This document shows, piece by piece, positions 42,911-51,558 of a stretch of DNA of 64,000 nt. Under the pieces are notes generated by a model, which worked only from the letters and a program-made list of their open reading frames with translations, did not search any database and was not told the DNA's origin. The stretch's first letter is position 1. Every line of letters starts with the position of its first letter. This DNA comes from Rhizobium sp. TH2. GTDB taxonomy: Bacteria; Pseudomonadota; Alphaproteobacteria; Rhizobiales; Rhizobiaceae. Both the position numbers and the translations under genes were made by a program. The stretch covers positions 4,030,001 through 4,094,000 of the forward strand of contig NZ_CP062231.1 in NCBI RefSeq assembly GCF_024707525.1, in the 5' to 3' direction.

Positions 42911-43681
42911 TCACGGCGGTAGCAGCCTGAAATCCGCGCCTTCCGGCAACAGCTGTCCGCCATCGACGATAACCGTTGTGCCGGTGATATAACTCGCATC
43001 TTCGGACGCCAGGAACAGGAAAGCATTGGCGACGTCGCGCGGTGACCCGAGGCGGCCGAGCGGAATGGCATTTTCCATATTCTTGATGAAGGCGTCGCCG
43101 CGATGAAGCTGGATCGCCTCGGTCAGGATATTGCCCGGTTCCACACCGTTGACGTTGATTCCATAAGACGAGAACTCGAGCGCCGCCGAGCGGATGAAGC
43201 CATTGATGCCGGCCTTGGTCGCCGAATAATGACTGTGGCCGGGGCTGGTGACATGCGGACCGGTGATCGATGAGGTGAAGAGGATACGGCCTTGGCCCTG
43301 CTTCTTCATTTGCGGCAGGGCCGCCCGGGCGGCATTGAAGGCGCCGCGCAGGTTGACCCCCATCACATGATCCCAGTCCTCGGGGCTAGTATTCTCGATG
43401 AGCTGCCAGGGATAGATACCGGCATTCTGGACGATGATGTCGAGCCGGCCATAACGCTCGATCGTGAAGGCGACAGCGGCAACGGCATCGTCCATCCTGG
43501 CAATGTCGGTGTGGAAGAAAGGAACTCCAATCTCATCCGCCGTGGCCTTGCCACCTTCCGCATCGAAATCGGCGAGGACTACTTTCGCGCCTTCCTCGGC
43601 GAAGCGCTCGACGATGGCTCTGCCGATGCCGCGCGAGGCGCCAATCACCAGCGCCACCTTGTTTTCCAGTCTTTTTGTCAT
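42911..43681 (-). CDS. Short-chain dehydrogenase/reductase (SDR)
   Basis: Cytoplasmic NAD(P)-dependent oxidoreductase of 256 residues. The cofactor motif is GASRGIG, the acidic LADFDAEGG after strand 2 favours NAD, NAG is in IVQNAGIYPW, and the active site comprises the Ser of SSITG and YSATKAG (Tyr and Lys). It is last in the ROK-regulated ABC operon and overlaps the permease gene by 4 bp. It probably oxidises the sugar or polyol that the transporter brings in. Confidence 0.9.
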   Translation of the reverse strand: MTKRLENKVALVIGASRGIGRAIVERFAEEGAKVVLADFDAEGGKATADEIGVPFFHTDIARMDDAVAAVAFTIERYGRLDIIVQNAGIYPWQLIENTSPEDWDHVMGVNLRGAFNAARAALPQMKKQGQGRILFTSSITGPHVTSPGHSHYSATKAGINGFIRSAALEFSSYGINVNGVEPGNILTEAIQLHRGDAFIKNMENAIPLGRLGSPRDVANAFLFLASEDASYITGTTVIVDGGQLLPEGADFRLLPP

Positions 43682-44673
43682 GCGAGCCTCTGGCGCAGCC
43701 TTTGCTTGAACGTATCGAGAAGCACCGCCGCGAGCACCAGGAAGCCATGAATGACCTGGGTGAAATTGGCGGGCAGTCCCATCAGGTTGATCGCGGTGTT
43801 GATCGATGAGAGCAGCAGCACGCCGGCATAGACGCCGGGCAGCGCACCCACACCGCCCTTGAGGCTGACGCCGCCGATCACCACCGCCGCAAAGGCATTG
43901 AACAGCAGCCCTACGCCGAGATTGGCGGTGGCACCCGACGTTCGGATGGCAAGCAGCCAGCCCGCAAGGCCGGCAATGGCACCGGCCAGCACGAAAGCGA
44001 TGATCAGGTTGCGGTTGACGCGGATGCCGGCGCGAAAGGTCGCGGTCTCATTGCCGCCGATCATCACAAGATGCCGGCCGAACGGCGTCTTGGCCATAAT
44101 GATCGAGAAAACCAGGAAACAGGCGATGGCGATCCAGGCACTCAGCGGGATGCCGAGGAAACGTTCGATCGCAAACCAGCGAATGGCCGGCGCGAGATCC
44201 TGCGCCGACCGGCCGCCGGAGACGGCGAGCACGATGCCCCGCACCCAGATGAAGGACGCAAGCGTGATGATGAAGGCGCTCATCTTCAGCTTGACGATAA
44301 GCACGCCGTTGAACAGGCCGATCAATCCGCCGACGGCGCAGGCGACCAGCAGCGAGGCCGGCACCATCAGCCATTCGGGCGAGAGCTTGATGCCGAGCCC
44401 GATGCCGGCCGAGCAGAACAATATGCCGACCGCCATGGCCGAAAGCGCGGCAACGGATTCCACCGAGAGATCCATATGTCCGGCGATAATCACCAGCGCC
44501 AGCCCGATCGACATGACGCCGAGCACGCTCGATGCCTCGATGATATTGACGAAAATGCCGAGCTGGAAATAGTGCGGGATCAGCGCCGAAAACACCGCCA
44601 ACACCAGGATGAGCATGAACCAGACGAGATTGTCGAGGATGAATTCAAGAGTCTTGCGCGTGCGTGGCGTCAT
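43678..44673 (-). CDS. Sugar ABC transporter permease (RbsC-like)
   Basis: Inner-membrane permease of 331 residues in the BPD_transp_2 class with eight to ten spans. Conserved blocks are AGHMDLSVESVAALS, NGVLIVKLKMSAFIITLASF and VIGGVSLKGGVGALPGVYAG. It is separated from the binding-protein gene by a large palindromic repeat (44722-44887) that may set relative expression. It belongs with the single-NBD ATPase at 45981. Confidence 0.91.
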   Translation of the reverse strand: MTPRTRKTLEFILDNLVWFMLILVLAVFSALIPHYFQLGIFVNIIEASSVLGVMSIGLALVIIAGHMDLSVESVAALSAMAVGILFCSAGIGLGIKLSPEWLMVPASLLVACAVGGLIGLFNGVLIVKLKMSAFIITLASFIWVRGIVLAVSGGRSAQDLAPAIRWFAIERFLGIPLSAWIAIACFLVFSIIMAKTPFGRHLVMIGGNETATFRAGIRVNRNLIIAFVLAGAIAGLAGWLLAIRTSGATANLGVGLLFNAFAAVVIGGVSLKGGVGALPGVYAGVLLLSSINTAINLMGLPANFTQVIHGFLVLAAVLLDTFKQRLRQRLA

Positions 44674-44721
44674 GCGGTTGGTCCGGTTTTTTGGTGGTGT
44701 TTGGATGTCGTGCCGATCTTA

Positions 44722-44887
44722 AAGACCCCGCCCCAAACCCCTCCCCACAAGGGGGAGGGGCTTAATCAGCGGCACCCCACCATGCCCCAATCACCGTTGC
44801 AGAAGGCCGCAGCGTTAGCTTGGGGCATGGTGGGGTGCCCAGGGTTGGCCCCTCCCCTTGTGGGGAGGGGTTTCGGGGCGGGGTCTT
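44722..44887. repeat. Nested palindromic intergenic repeat
   Basis: AAGACCCCGCCCC (44722-44734) pairs with GGGGCGGGGTCTT (44875-44887). Inside it, an ACCCCTCCCCACAAG arm has an inverse partner near the right end, and GGCACCCCACCATGCCCC (44771-44788) is the exact inverse of 44822-44839. The 166-bp unit can fold into one long stem-loop. Its composition resembles rhizobial RIME/REP-like repeats but differs from the element at 24911. It lies between two genes of one operon. Confidence 0.75.
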
Positions 44888-44904
44888 GTCAAGAGGCAGC
44901 CGAA

Positions 44905-45945
44905 CTACTCGACCGACTTCACCGTCGAAGTCGGCGGTTTCAGGTTGCCCCAGAAGGCCGGATTATCGACATTCTCCTTGGTGATCGCAGCGCCGGGAAT
45001 CTTGATATTCGGACCCCAGGCCTCGATCGTCACGGTGCTCTTGAGGCCGAGCACGTCATATTCGCCGGCCTTGATTTCCTTCTTGCCGGCGATCTTGTCC
45101 ATGAACATCGCGACGGCTGCGGCCTGGGCATAGAGCGGCTGCTCGACTTCGGTATTCAGCCAGCCCTTCCGGATCAGGTCGAGACCGACCGGCGCACCGT
45201 TCGAGCTCATCATCATCACGTCGCCTGGCTTCTTGCCGGCAGCCTCGAGCGAAGCGACAGCCGCGACCGAGAGATGAGCGGCATGCAGGAAGATCAGGTC
45301 GATATCGGGATTGGCGAGCATCTGGTCGGACACGATCGTGCCGGCATTGCTGGCTTCCCACTGCATGGCGGGCACCGAAATGATGGTGACGCCCGGGAAG
45401 GCCTTCATCTTCTCCTCGAAACCCTTCTGGATATCGAGCGTGTAGGGATCGCCGGGGTCGCCCAGCACCTGCAGGATCTTGCCCTTCACGTCACCGTTCC
45501 TGGCCTTGAGCATCGCCTCGGCCTGGTCGGCCGCGACATGGCCGATCTCGATCGTACCGGCCACCGAGGTGAAGTCCGACATGGTCGAAGTGATCTGGCG
45601 GTCGAACTCGACCACCGGGATGCCGGCGGCGCGTGCGGCCTCGATCGAAGGCTTGAGCGCGTTGAAATCGACGGCGGCAAGGATGATCGCCGCGGGCTTC
45701 AGCGCGATCACGTCATTCATCTGCGATTGCTGCGCGTCGGTCTTGTTGTCGGCATTGAGCGTTTTCATCTCGTAGCCGGTCTGCTTGAGGAACATTTCCA
45801 GCGCGCTGACCGAACCGGTCTGGAATTCGTCGAGCAGCGTCGGCACGAGGTAGTAGACCGTGCCCTTGGATTGAGCGGCGGCCGTTGTAAGCATCGCGAG
45901 GCCGAGCACCAGAACGCTCAGCAGGGCTAACGTTATTCGCTTCAT
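44905..45945 (-). CDS. Sugar ABC transporter substrate-binding protein (RbsB-type)
   Basis: Periplasmic binding protein of 346 residues with a Sec signal ([21 protein letters not shown]). The Peripla_BP_4 fold shows [45 protein letters not shown] and a later [14 protein letters not shown] segment. The FDRQ motif is common in ribose/galactose-type binding proteins. It serves the permease at 43678 and ATPase at 45981. The ligand is unknown. Confidence 0.91.
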   Translation of the reverse strand: MKRITLALLSVLVLGLAMLTTAAAQSKGTVYYLVPTLLDEFQTGSVSALEMFLKQTGYEMKTLNADNKTDAQQSQMNDVIALKPAAIILAAVDFNALKPSIEAARAAGIPVVEFDRQITSTMSDFTSVAGTIEIGHVAADQAEAMLKARNGDVKGKILQVLGDPGDPYTLDIQKGFEEKMKAFPGVTIISVPAMQWEASNAGTIVSDQMLANPDIDLIFLHAAHLSVAAVASLEAAGKKPGDVMMMSSNGAPVGLDLIRKGWLNTEVEQPLYAQAAAVAMFMDKIAGKKEIKAGEYDVLGLKSTVTIEAWGPNIKIPGAAITKENVDNPAFWGNLKPPTSTVKSVE

Positions 45946-45980
45946 GATCGTTCTCTCCAGTTTGCCGGACCCCTTTTCGT

Positions 45981-46748
45981 TCAGTTCCCCACCGGTCCGG
46001 CTCCGGCAAGGGTTTGCCCTGTGATCATTTCGATCACTGCATCCGGGCTTGTCTTGGCTCTCTCCACGTCGCCGGCCACCACACCGTGGCGGACGACGAC
46101 GATGCGATCAGCGACCTGAAAGGCCTGCTGCATGATGTGCGTGATGATGACGACCCCGATGCCCTGGCTCGCGACATGACGGATCATATCCAACCCGCGC
46201 CGCGTCTGCTCGACACCGAGTGCGGCGAAGGGCTCGTCGAGCAGCACCAGCTTGCCGCCCCAATGGACGAAGCGATTGAGCTCGATGGCCTGCCGCTGGC
46301 CTCCCGAGAGATGCTCGACCTTGGCGCGGAGCGAGGGGATGCGAGTGCCGGCATTGGCCAGCGCCTTCTCCACCACCGATTCCATGGCGCGCTCGTCGAG
46401 GAAGGGAATGCCGGCGAACTTGCGGACGATCTCGCGGCCCATGAAGAAATTTGCGACGACATCGACATTGGTGCAGAGCGAAAGGTCCTGATAGACCGTC
46501 TCGATCCCTGCGGCCTTGGCCTCGGCAGGTGTCCTGGCCTGATAGTCCTTGCCTTCGAACAGCATGCGGCCGGATGTCGGCGTCAGTCCGCCCGAGATGA
46601 TCTTGACCAGCGTCGATTTGCCGGCGCCATTGTCACCAAGGAGCGCCACGACCTCGCCCTTTCCGATCGAAAAGCTGATGCCTTTCAGCGCTTCGATGGC
46701 GCCGAAATTCTTGCGGATATTGTCGAGGACCAGCAGTTTCTCGCTCAT
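45981..46748 (-). CDS. Sugar ABC transporter ATP-binding protein (single NBD)
   Basis: ATPase of 255 residues with one NBD: Walker [11 protein letters not shown]-loop VYQDLSLC, signature [11 protein letters not shown], Walker [13 protein letters not shown] and switch IITHI. Many RbsA-class ATPases have two fused domains; this is the single-domain (FrcA-like) form common in rhizobia, which must work as a homodimer. It overlaps the ROK regulator gene by 4 bp. Confidence 0.91.
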   Translation of the reverse strand: MSEKLLVLDNIRKNFGAIEALKGISFSIGKGEVVALLGDNGAGKSTLVKIISGGLTPTSGRMLFEGKDYQARTPAEAKAAGIETVYQDLSLCTNVDVVANFFMGREIVRKFAGIPFLDERAMESVVEKALANAGTRIPSLRAKVEHLSGGQRQAIELNRFVHWGGKLVLLDEPFAALGVEQTRRGLDMIRHVASQGIGVVIITHIMQQAFQVADRIVVVRHGVVAGDVERAKTSPDAVIEMITGQTLAGAGPVGN

Positions 46749-47884
46749 GCGGCAGCATCTTTCTCAGTGGTTTCGAACATTTGCCCGAAGCGCGGCGAGA
46801 GCACGCCGAACACGGCGAGCGCGGCAGCACCCCTGAGCGCCGAATGCTGGCAATCGCTCGCCACCACGACGCGCGGATGGCTGCGGTTGGTGCGAGCGGC
46901 GATCGAATTGGTAAGGCCCTCACCGAGCGTGGCAAGCTGCTCGATCAGCGTCTGCGGCGCCAGCCCTCCAATGACGACGGTCTCGGGATCGAAGAGGTTT
47001 TCGATGGTTCGCACCGCGTTCCGGAAAATCGGAGCGATCTCGGCCACCCAGTCCGCCTCCGGCAGACCGCGACGATTGTAGGCATCGAGCGAGAGGTAGC
47101 GCTCCAGGCAACCACGATTGCCGCAGGGGCAAGGCTCGCCGTCCAACACAACAGGGATATGGCCGATTTCACCGGCGTTGCCCCAGGCGCCTCGGATCAC
47201 GGATCCGTCATGCACCATCACGCCGCCGAGCCCGACGCTGAAAAAGAGATAGTAATAGTCGGAAAACTGCTGGCCCAGACCGTAGAGCTGTTCGCCGAGC
47301 GCGGCGGCAGCCATGTCGTTCTCCATGAAGGCCGGAAGCCCGGTCGCATCGGCCAAGCGTTCACGGATATCGACATTCTTCCAACCACTCATCGTGGTCG
47401 AACCGACGAAACTCATGGCATCAACGTCGAACGGGCCTGGCAGGGCAATGCCGGCGCCGAGCAGGCGGCCGTGTTTGCCGCTGGCTTTGAGTTCGGCCAC
47501 CATCTCGCCGATTAATGCGAAGGCCTCGTCCGGCATTGCATTGGGCGCATCCCGGTGCCGGCTTTCGACGACCTCGCCGCGCAGATTGACCAGTGCCGCC
47601 TCGATCCCCAGCGGTGTGAGGTGGATACCGACGGCATGGCCGCCTTCTGGGTCGATCGTCAGCGCCGACGGCGGGATGCCCCTGCCCTTGGGCTTTTCCC
47701 GCACCGACAGGATCAGGCCTTGTTCTTCGAGTTCACGGACGATGGTCGACACGGTCTGGACGGTGAGGCCGACGCGTTCGGCGATCTCGCCGCGCGTCGT
47801 CGGGCCTTTGAGACGGATCGATTCGAGCACGATCCGCCGGTTGTACGGCCTGCCAGATTCCTGATTGGTACCACGCAACGTCAT
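46745..47884 (-). CDS. ROK-family transcriptional regulator
   Basis: Regulator of 379 residues. An N-terminal winged HTH (TRGEIAERVGLTVQTVSTIVRE, about residues 30-51) is followed by an ROK sugar-kinase-like domain. The ROK Zn motif is visible as GHIPVV followed by CPCGNRGCLE. XylR/NagC-type members are repressors that respond to a sugar or sugar phosphate. It is first in the operon with the ABC genes and SDR, so it probably autoregulates the whole unit. Its promoter region is shared with the divergent PLP-enzyme gene at 48043. Confidence 0.92.
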   Translation of the reverse strand: MTLRGTNQESGRPYNRRIVLESIRLKGPTTRGEIAERVGLTVQTVSTIVRELEEQGLILSVREKPKGRGIPPSALTIDPEGGHAVGIHLTPLGIEAALVNLRGEVVESRHRDAPNAMPDEAFALIGEMVAELKASGKHGRLLGAGIALPGPFDVDAMSFVGSTTMSGWKNVDIRERLADATGLPAFMENDMAAAALGEQLYGLGQQFSDYYYLFFSVGLGGVMVHDGSVIRGAWGNAGEIGHIPVVLDGEPCPCGNRGCLERYLSLDAYNRRGLPEADWVAEIAPIFRNAVRTIENLFDPETVVIGGLAPQTLIEQLATLGEGLTNSIAARTNRSHPRVVVASDCQHSALRGAAALAVFGVLSPRFGQMFETTEKDAAA

Positions 47885-48042
47885 GTCAACGGTCCTCGGA
47901 ATGAGGGCAGATTGGCACTAGTGCTTTATTTAGTCAAATGGTTTTCAAAAATAGTTGCAAACAGCAATCAGCCATGTTTTGACTTGACGTGCGAGGCAAT
48001 GGCTCGCCAGATCCGATACCGATATCCGCAGGAGCGTAAGTT
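47885..48042. promoter_or_regulatory. Divergent promoter region between ROK operon and PLP-enzyme gene
   Basis: 158 bp with an AT-rich core at about 47920-47960 (TTATTTAGTCAAATGG then TTTTCAAAAATAG), roughly symmetrical around the centre, as expected for an ROK/NagC-type operator. GGAG lies 8 bp before ATG 48043. The site assignment is tentative. Confidence 0.4.
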
Positions 48043-49146
48043 ATGCTGCACGCCCGTCCATATGAAATGCTGCCGAAGCCCGGCGATGCCGTAGCCGACA
48101 TCTCGACGCCACGCCCGATCATCGATGAAGTCAGAATGCAGGCAAATATCGCGCGGGTGCAGGCCTATGCGGACCAGCACGGCCTCGCCCTCCGGCCACA
48201 CATCAAGACGCACAAGCTGCCGAGCATTGCGAAGTTGCAGGTGGCGGCGGGTGCGAAGGGCATCAACTGCCAGAAGATCACCGAGGCCGAAGTCTTCGCC
48301 AATGCCGGCTTCGAGGATATCCTGATCACATACAACATCCTCGGACCGGACAAGCTGGAGCGCCTCGCCGCACTGAACGAGCGGATTTCGAGTCTAAAGG
48401 TCGCCGCCGACAACCGAACGACCGTGGAGGGTCTCTCGAAGCATTTTGCGAAGCTGAAACCGATCACGGTTCTGGTCGAATGCGACACCGGCGCCGGGCG
48501 CTGCGGCGTACAGACGCCGCAGGAAGCCTTCGAGCTCGCCAAATTGATCCATGACATGCCCGGTCTTACCTTTGGCGGCCTGCTGACCTATCCGAAGCCG
48601 CATGCGGCAGCAGCGGTACAAACCTATTTCTCGGAGGCCCTGTCGCTGCTTACCAGCGCCGGCATCCCCTGCCCCGTTGTCAGCCATGCCGGCACCCCAA
48701 GTCTCTTCGAGGGCCATCAGGTCCCGGCCGCGACGGAGTACCGGGCGGGCACCTATATCTATAACGACCGTTCGATGATCCGGGCCGGCCATTGCACGGA
48801 AGCCGATTGCGCGATGACCATCCTGGCGACCGTGGTCTCCCGCCCGGCGCCCGGCCGTGCAATCATCGATGCCGGCGCGAAGACGCTGACCAGCGATCTC
48901 TCGGGCTTTGGGGATTACGGCCTCGTGGTCGGCTTCCCGGATGCCGTCATCAAGGCTTTGTGGGAGGAACATGGCGCGATCGACATCTCGGCCTGCAAGG
49001 ACACATTTCCCGCGATCGGCGAGAAAATCCGCATCATTCCCAACCACACCTGCGTCGTCACCAACATGTTCGACACGATGGTTTTTCATCGGGATGGTGT
49101 CGTGACCCGCGTCGAGGACATCGCCGCTAGGGGGCTGGTCTGGTAA
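48043..49146 (+). CDS. DSD1/D-threonine aldolase-family PLP enzyme
   Basis: Fold-type III PLP enzyme of 367 residues with an alanine-racemase-like N-terminal barrel. The PLP lysine lies in LRPHIKTHKLPSI, and VECDTGAGRCG and VSHAGTPS are conserved. The C-terminal metal site reads PNHTCVVTN: the His-x-Cys pair matches the Zn site described for D-serine dehydratase, whereas classical D-threonine aldolases have His-x-Asp. It should cleave or dehydrate a D-3-hydroxy amino acid. It diverges from the ROK operon and may share its control. The IS3 element begins 40 bp after its stop. Confidence 0.85.
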   Translation: MLHARPYEMLPKPGDAVADISTPRPIIDEVRMQANIARVQAYADQHGLALRPHIKTHKLPSIAKLQVAAGAKGINCQKITEAEVFANAGFEDILITYNILGPDKLERLAALNERISSLKVAADNRTTVEGLSKHFAKLKPITVLVECDTGAGRCGVQTPQEAFELAKLIHDMPGLTFGGLLTYPKPHAAAAVQTYFSEALSLLTSAGIPCPVVSHAGTPSLFEGHQVPAATEYRAGTYIYNDRSMIRAGHCTEADCAMTILATVVSRPAPGRAIIDAGAKTLTSDLSGFGDYGLVVGFPDAVIKALWEEHGAIDISACKDTFPAIGEKIRIIPNHTCVVTNMFDTMVFHRDGVVTRVEDIAARGLVW

Positions 49147-49169
49147 ATGCATATGTAGCGCCCAAAACG

Positions 49170-49186
49170 CAAAAAGCCCCGGAGGT
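49170..49186 (-). terminator. Distal half of an IS-interrupted tRNA-Gly terminator
   Basis: Read on the minus strand this is ACCTCCGGGGCTTTTT, continuing GCGTTTT. It pairs with AAGCCTCGGA (50633-50642, minus strand) to give a 10-bp stem with one G-U pair and a T tract: a standard intrinsic terminator for tRNA-Gly. The IS copy between the halves separates them by 1.4 kb. Confidence 0.7.
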
Positions 49187-49231
49187 TGAACTGACCCCCG
49201 AAAGTTGGACACCCAACTTCGGGGGTTTTGC

Positions 49232-49768
49232 ATGTCCAAACACAGCAGCGCGTTCAAGCAGGAAGTTGTCGAGTATTACGGCGACGGGGCACATAGCTAC
49301 CGAGAGGTCGGGCTGCGTTTCCGTCTCGACTATTCGATGGTTCGTCGGTGGGTAGCCAGCCACGCAGAACATGGCTTGGCGGGCTTGGCTCGGAAACACA
49401 GCCACTATGATGCGCAATTCAGGCTATCGGTGCTTAAGCGGATGTGGAAGGATGGTCTTTCCCATCGACAGGCGGCTGCGCTCTTCGACATTCGCAGCGT
49501 TGGTTGCCTCTCGGTCTGGGAGAGGCAGTATGAGCGCGGTGGGATTGAAGCCCTGGGTCCGCGCCGGCGGGGGAAGCCCAGATCAATGCCGGAACCACCG
49601 ACCACAGGCACTGGCGCGGATGGACCGCAAAGCGACGAGGCCAAGAGCCGTGAAGAGCTGTTGGCAGAACTGGCCTATCTGCGGATGGAGAACGCCTACC
49701 TAAAAAAACTGGAGGCCTTAACGCAGGCGCGTCCCGCGCCGAACGGACGCAAGCCGTCCAGGCGTTAA
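49232..49768 (+). CDS. IS3-family transposase OrfA
   Basis: DNA-binding protein of 178 residues with two helix-turn-helix segments (VEYYGDGAHSYREVGLRF and MWKDGLSHRQAAALFDI) and a C-terminal leucine-zipper-like helix (ELLAELAYLRMENAYLKKLE). ATG 49232 has a G-rich site upstream. A run of seven A residues at 49703-49709, reading A-AAA-AAA in frame, matches the slippery sites used for the -1 frameshift to OrfAB. Confidence 0.9.
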   Translation: MSKHSSAFKQEVVEYYGDGAHSYREVGLRFRLDYSMVRRWVASHAEHGLAGLARKHSHYDAQFRLSVLKRMWKDGLSHRQAAALFDIRSVGCLSVWERQYERGGIEALGPRRRGKPRSMPEPPTTGTGADGPQSDEAKSREELLAELAYLRMENAYLKKLEALTQARPAPNGRKPSRR

Positions 49769-49808
49769 GGCCACTCCATCCGTTCGACGGGCTGCTGACG
49801 CTTTCGGT

Positions 49809-50600
49809 TTGGCGCGCAGCACGTTCTATTATCAGCAGAAGGCATTGTCGTCGGCCGACCGGCATACGGCTTTGAAAACCAGGATCAAATCTATCTTCGA
49901 GGAACACAAGGGGCGCTACGGCTATCGTCGGGTGACGGCAGCGATCCGAAGGTTCGGAGAGATGGTCAACCACAAGACCGTTCAGCGGCTGATGGTCGAG
50001 ATGGGTCTGAAGTCCCTTGTTCGGCCGAAGAAATACCGCTCCTACAAGGGCCAGGCCGGGCGCGTGGCACCAGACCTGCTCCAGCGGCGGTTCAGCGCCG
50101 AGCGCATGAACCAGAAGTGGACGACGGATGTCACCGAGTTCAACCTCGCCGGCGAGAAGCTCTTTTTGTCGCCAGTCATGGACCTCCACAACGGCGAGAT
50201 CATTGCTTACGAGACGGCGAGGCGGCCGATCTTCAAGCTGGTCAAGGACATGCTCGACAAGGCATTGACCACGCTCGATGACGAAGACAGGCCGATCCTG
50301 CACTCCGATCAGGGATGGCAGTATCAAATGCCAGCTTGGAGCCGCATGCTCGAAAGCCGCAACATAGCCCAAAGCATGTCACGCAAGGGAAACTGCTTTG
50401 ACAATGCCGCCATGGAAAGCTTCTTCGCCATCCTCAAATCCGAGTTCTTCCATCCCAATCACTTCGAAAGCATCGAAAGCCTGCAGGACGGCGTCCAGGA
50501 TTATATCCACTACTACAACAACGACCGCATCAGGCTCAAACTCAAAGGGCTGAGTCCTGTACAATACAGAACCCAGCCCTTAAATCGTCCCAGTCCATAA
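49809..50600 (+). CDS. IS3-family transposase OrfB (integrase domain), probably frameshifted
   Basis: Integrase-type catalytic domain of 263 residues as read, with the DDE triad visible: D107 (TTDVTEFN), D167 (LHSDQGWQY) and E203 (MESFFAILKSE), and an N-terminal HTH_21 region (HKGRYGYRRVTAAI). The frame is +1 to OrfA, not the usual -1. The -1 frame from the A7 site reads sensibly to about 49799 (QALRPLHPFDGLLT) and would then join GLARSTFYY only if one extra base were present near 49800. This copy therefore seems to have lost one base, and OrfAB is probably not made. Confidence 0.85.
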   Translation: MARSTFYYQQKALSSADRHTALKTRIKSIFEEHKGRYGYRRVTAAIRRFGEMVNHKTVQRLMVEMGLKSLVRPKKYRSYKGQAGRVAPDLLQRRFSAERMNQKWTTDVTEFNLAGEKLFLSPVMDLHNGEIIAYETARRPIFKLVKDMLDKALTTLDDEDRPILHSDQGWQYQMPAWSRMLESRNIAQSMSRKGNCFDNAAMESFFAILKSEFFHPNHFESIESLQDGVQDYIHYYNNDRIRLKLKGLSPVQYRTQPLNRPSP

Positions 50601-50655
50601 ACCGTCCAACTTTATGGGGTCAGTTCAAGGTTCCGAGGCTTGCATCTGGAGAAAC

Positions 50656-50730
<75 letters not shown>

Positions 50731-50983
50731 TCACTATCGCTGGTCCGTGGTAGATCGCTAGACCGCGATGCCGCCCTTCGGCGACGGGGGCTATATGGCC
50801 CAAGGCATTTTGAAATGCAACAGGGAAATGACATTTTGGCCGAGAAATTTTCGAACCATCCTCTATCAGATTGATTTCGCGGCGTATTTGGCGCCGGCGG
50901 CGACGCGCGCAGGCCATTGCGGCGAGAATGGAACCATACTATCACGGGCATCATTTCAGACGATATGCGGAGCGTGAGCGAAT

Positions 50984-51493
50984 ATGAGTGAGAATGCGGC
51001 AAAGACCCCGGCGGAACTGTTCGAGTATCTCGATTCGCTCGGAATCGCCCATAAAACCAAGCATCATCCGCCCGTCTTCACCGTCGCCGAGTCCGAATCG
51101 CTGCGCGACGAAATTCCGGGCGGCCATACCAAGAACCTCTTCCTCAAGGACAAGAAGGACCAGTTCTTTCTGCTCACCGTGGACGAACATGCAAGTGTCG
51201 ACCTCAAGACCGTTCACACGATCGTCGGCGGCGCGTCGAAATTCTCCTTCGGCAAGCCCGAAAAGCTCATGGAATATCTCGGCGTCATACCGGGCGCAGT
51301 GACCGCATTCGGTATCGTCAACGATACCGGTCGCAACGTGACCATTGTGCTCGACGCGGATTTGATGAAGAATGACATCATCAACTGTCACCCGCTTTCA
51401 AACGATGCCACCACCTCGGTCTCGAGCGCCGACCTCATCCGCTTCGTGGAGGCCACGGGACATACAGCGCATGTCTTGAAAATGACCGCCTGA
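50984..51493 (+). CDS. Prolyl-tRNA editing protein (ProXp-ala/PrdX, YbaK domain)
   Basis: Free-standing trans-editing deacylase of 169 residues that hydrolyses mischarged Ala-tRNA(Pro). The fold shows YLDSLGIAHKTKHHPPVFTV, GGHTKNLFLKDKK (with the Lys of the active site) and the GGASKFSF and PGAVTAFGI blocks typical of PrdX in alphaproteobacteria, whose ProRS lacks its own editing domain. It starts 254 bp upstream-side of, and divergent from, tRNA-Gly, and precedes the thioredoxin gene by 65 bp. Confidence 0.92.
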   Translation: MSENAAKTPAELFEYLDSLGIAHKTKHHPPVFTVAESESLRDEIPGGHTKNLFLKDKKDQFFLLTVDEHASVDLKTVHTIVGGASKFSFGKPEKLMEYLGVIPGAVTAFGIVNDTGRNVTIVLDADLMKNDIINCHPLSNDATTSVSSADLIRFVEATGHTAHVLKMTA

Positions 51494-51558
51494 CATACGA
51501 CATTCAGCGCGAGTTTCGGCCCTCGCGGGGCCCTCAGGAATTTGGAGAGAGAATCAGG

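Larger units (their letters stand above)
49187..50627 (+). mobile_element. IS3-family insertion sequence (1441 bp), probably IS150-like
   Basis: Terminal inverted repeats TGAACTGACCCC at the left end and its inverse GGGGTCAGTTCA at the right, extending to AAAGTTGGAC with few mismatches. The 4-bp target AGGT is duplicated at 49183-49186 and 50628-50631, so the ends are exact. It encodes OrfA and OrfB in different frames. The left end can fold (CCCCCGAAAGTTGG / CCAACTTCGGGGG, 49195-49226), which may shield the transposase from outside transcription. The intact repeats suggest a recent insertion. Confidence 0.93.

Noticed and set aside
44071..45930. 619-codon open frame on the plus strand
   Set aside because: It crosses two minus-strand transporter genes and the palindromic repeat, and shows no domain.
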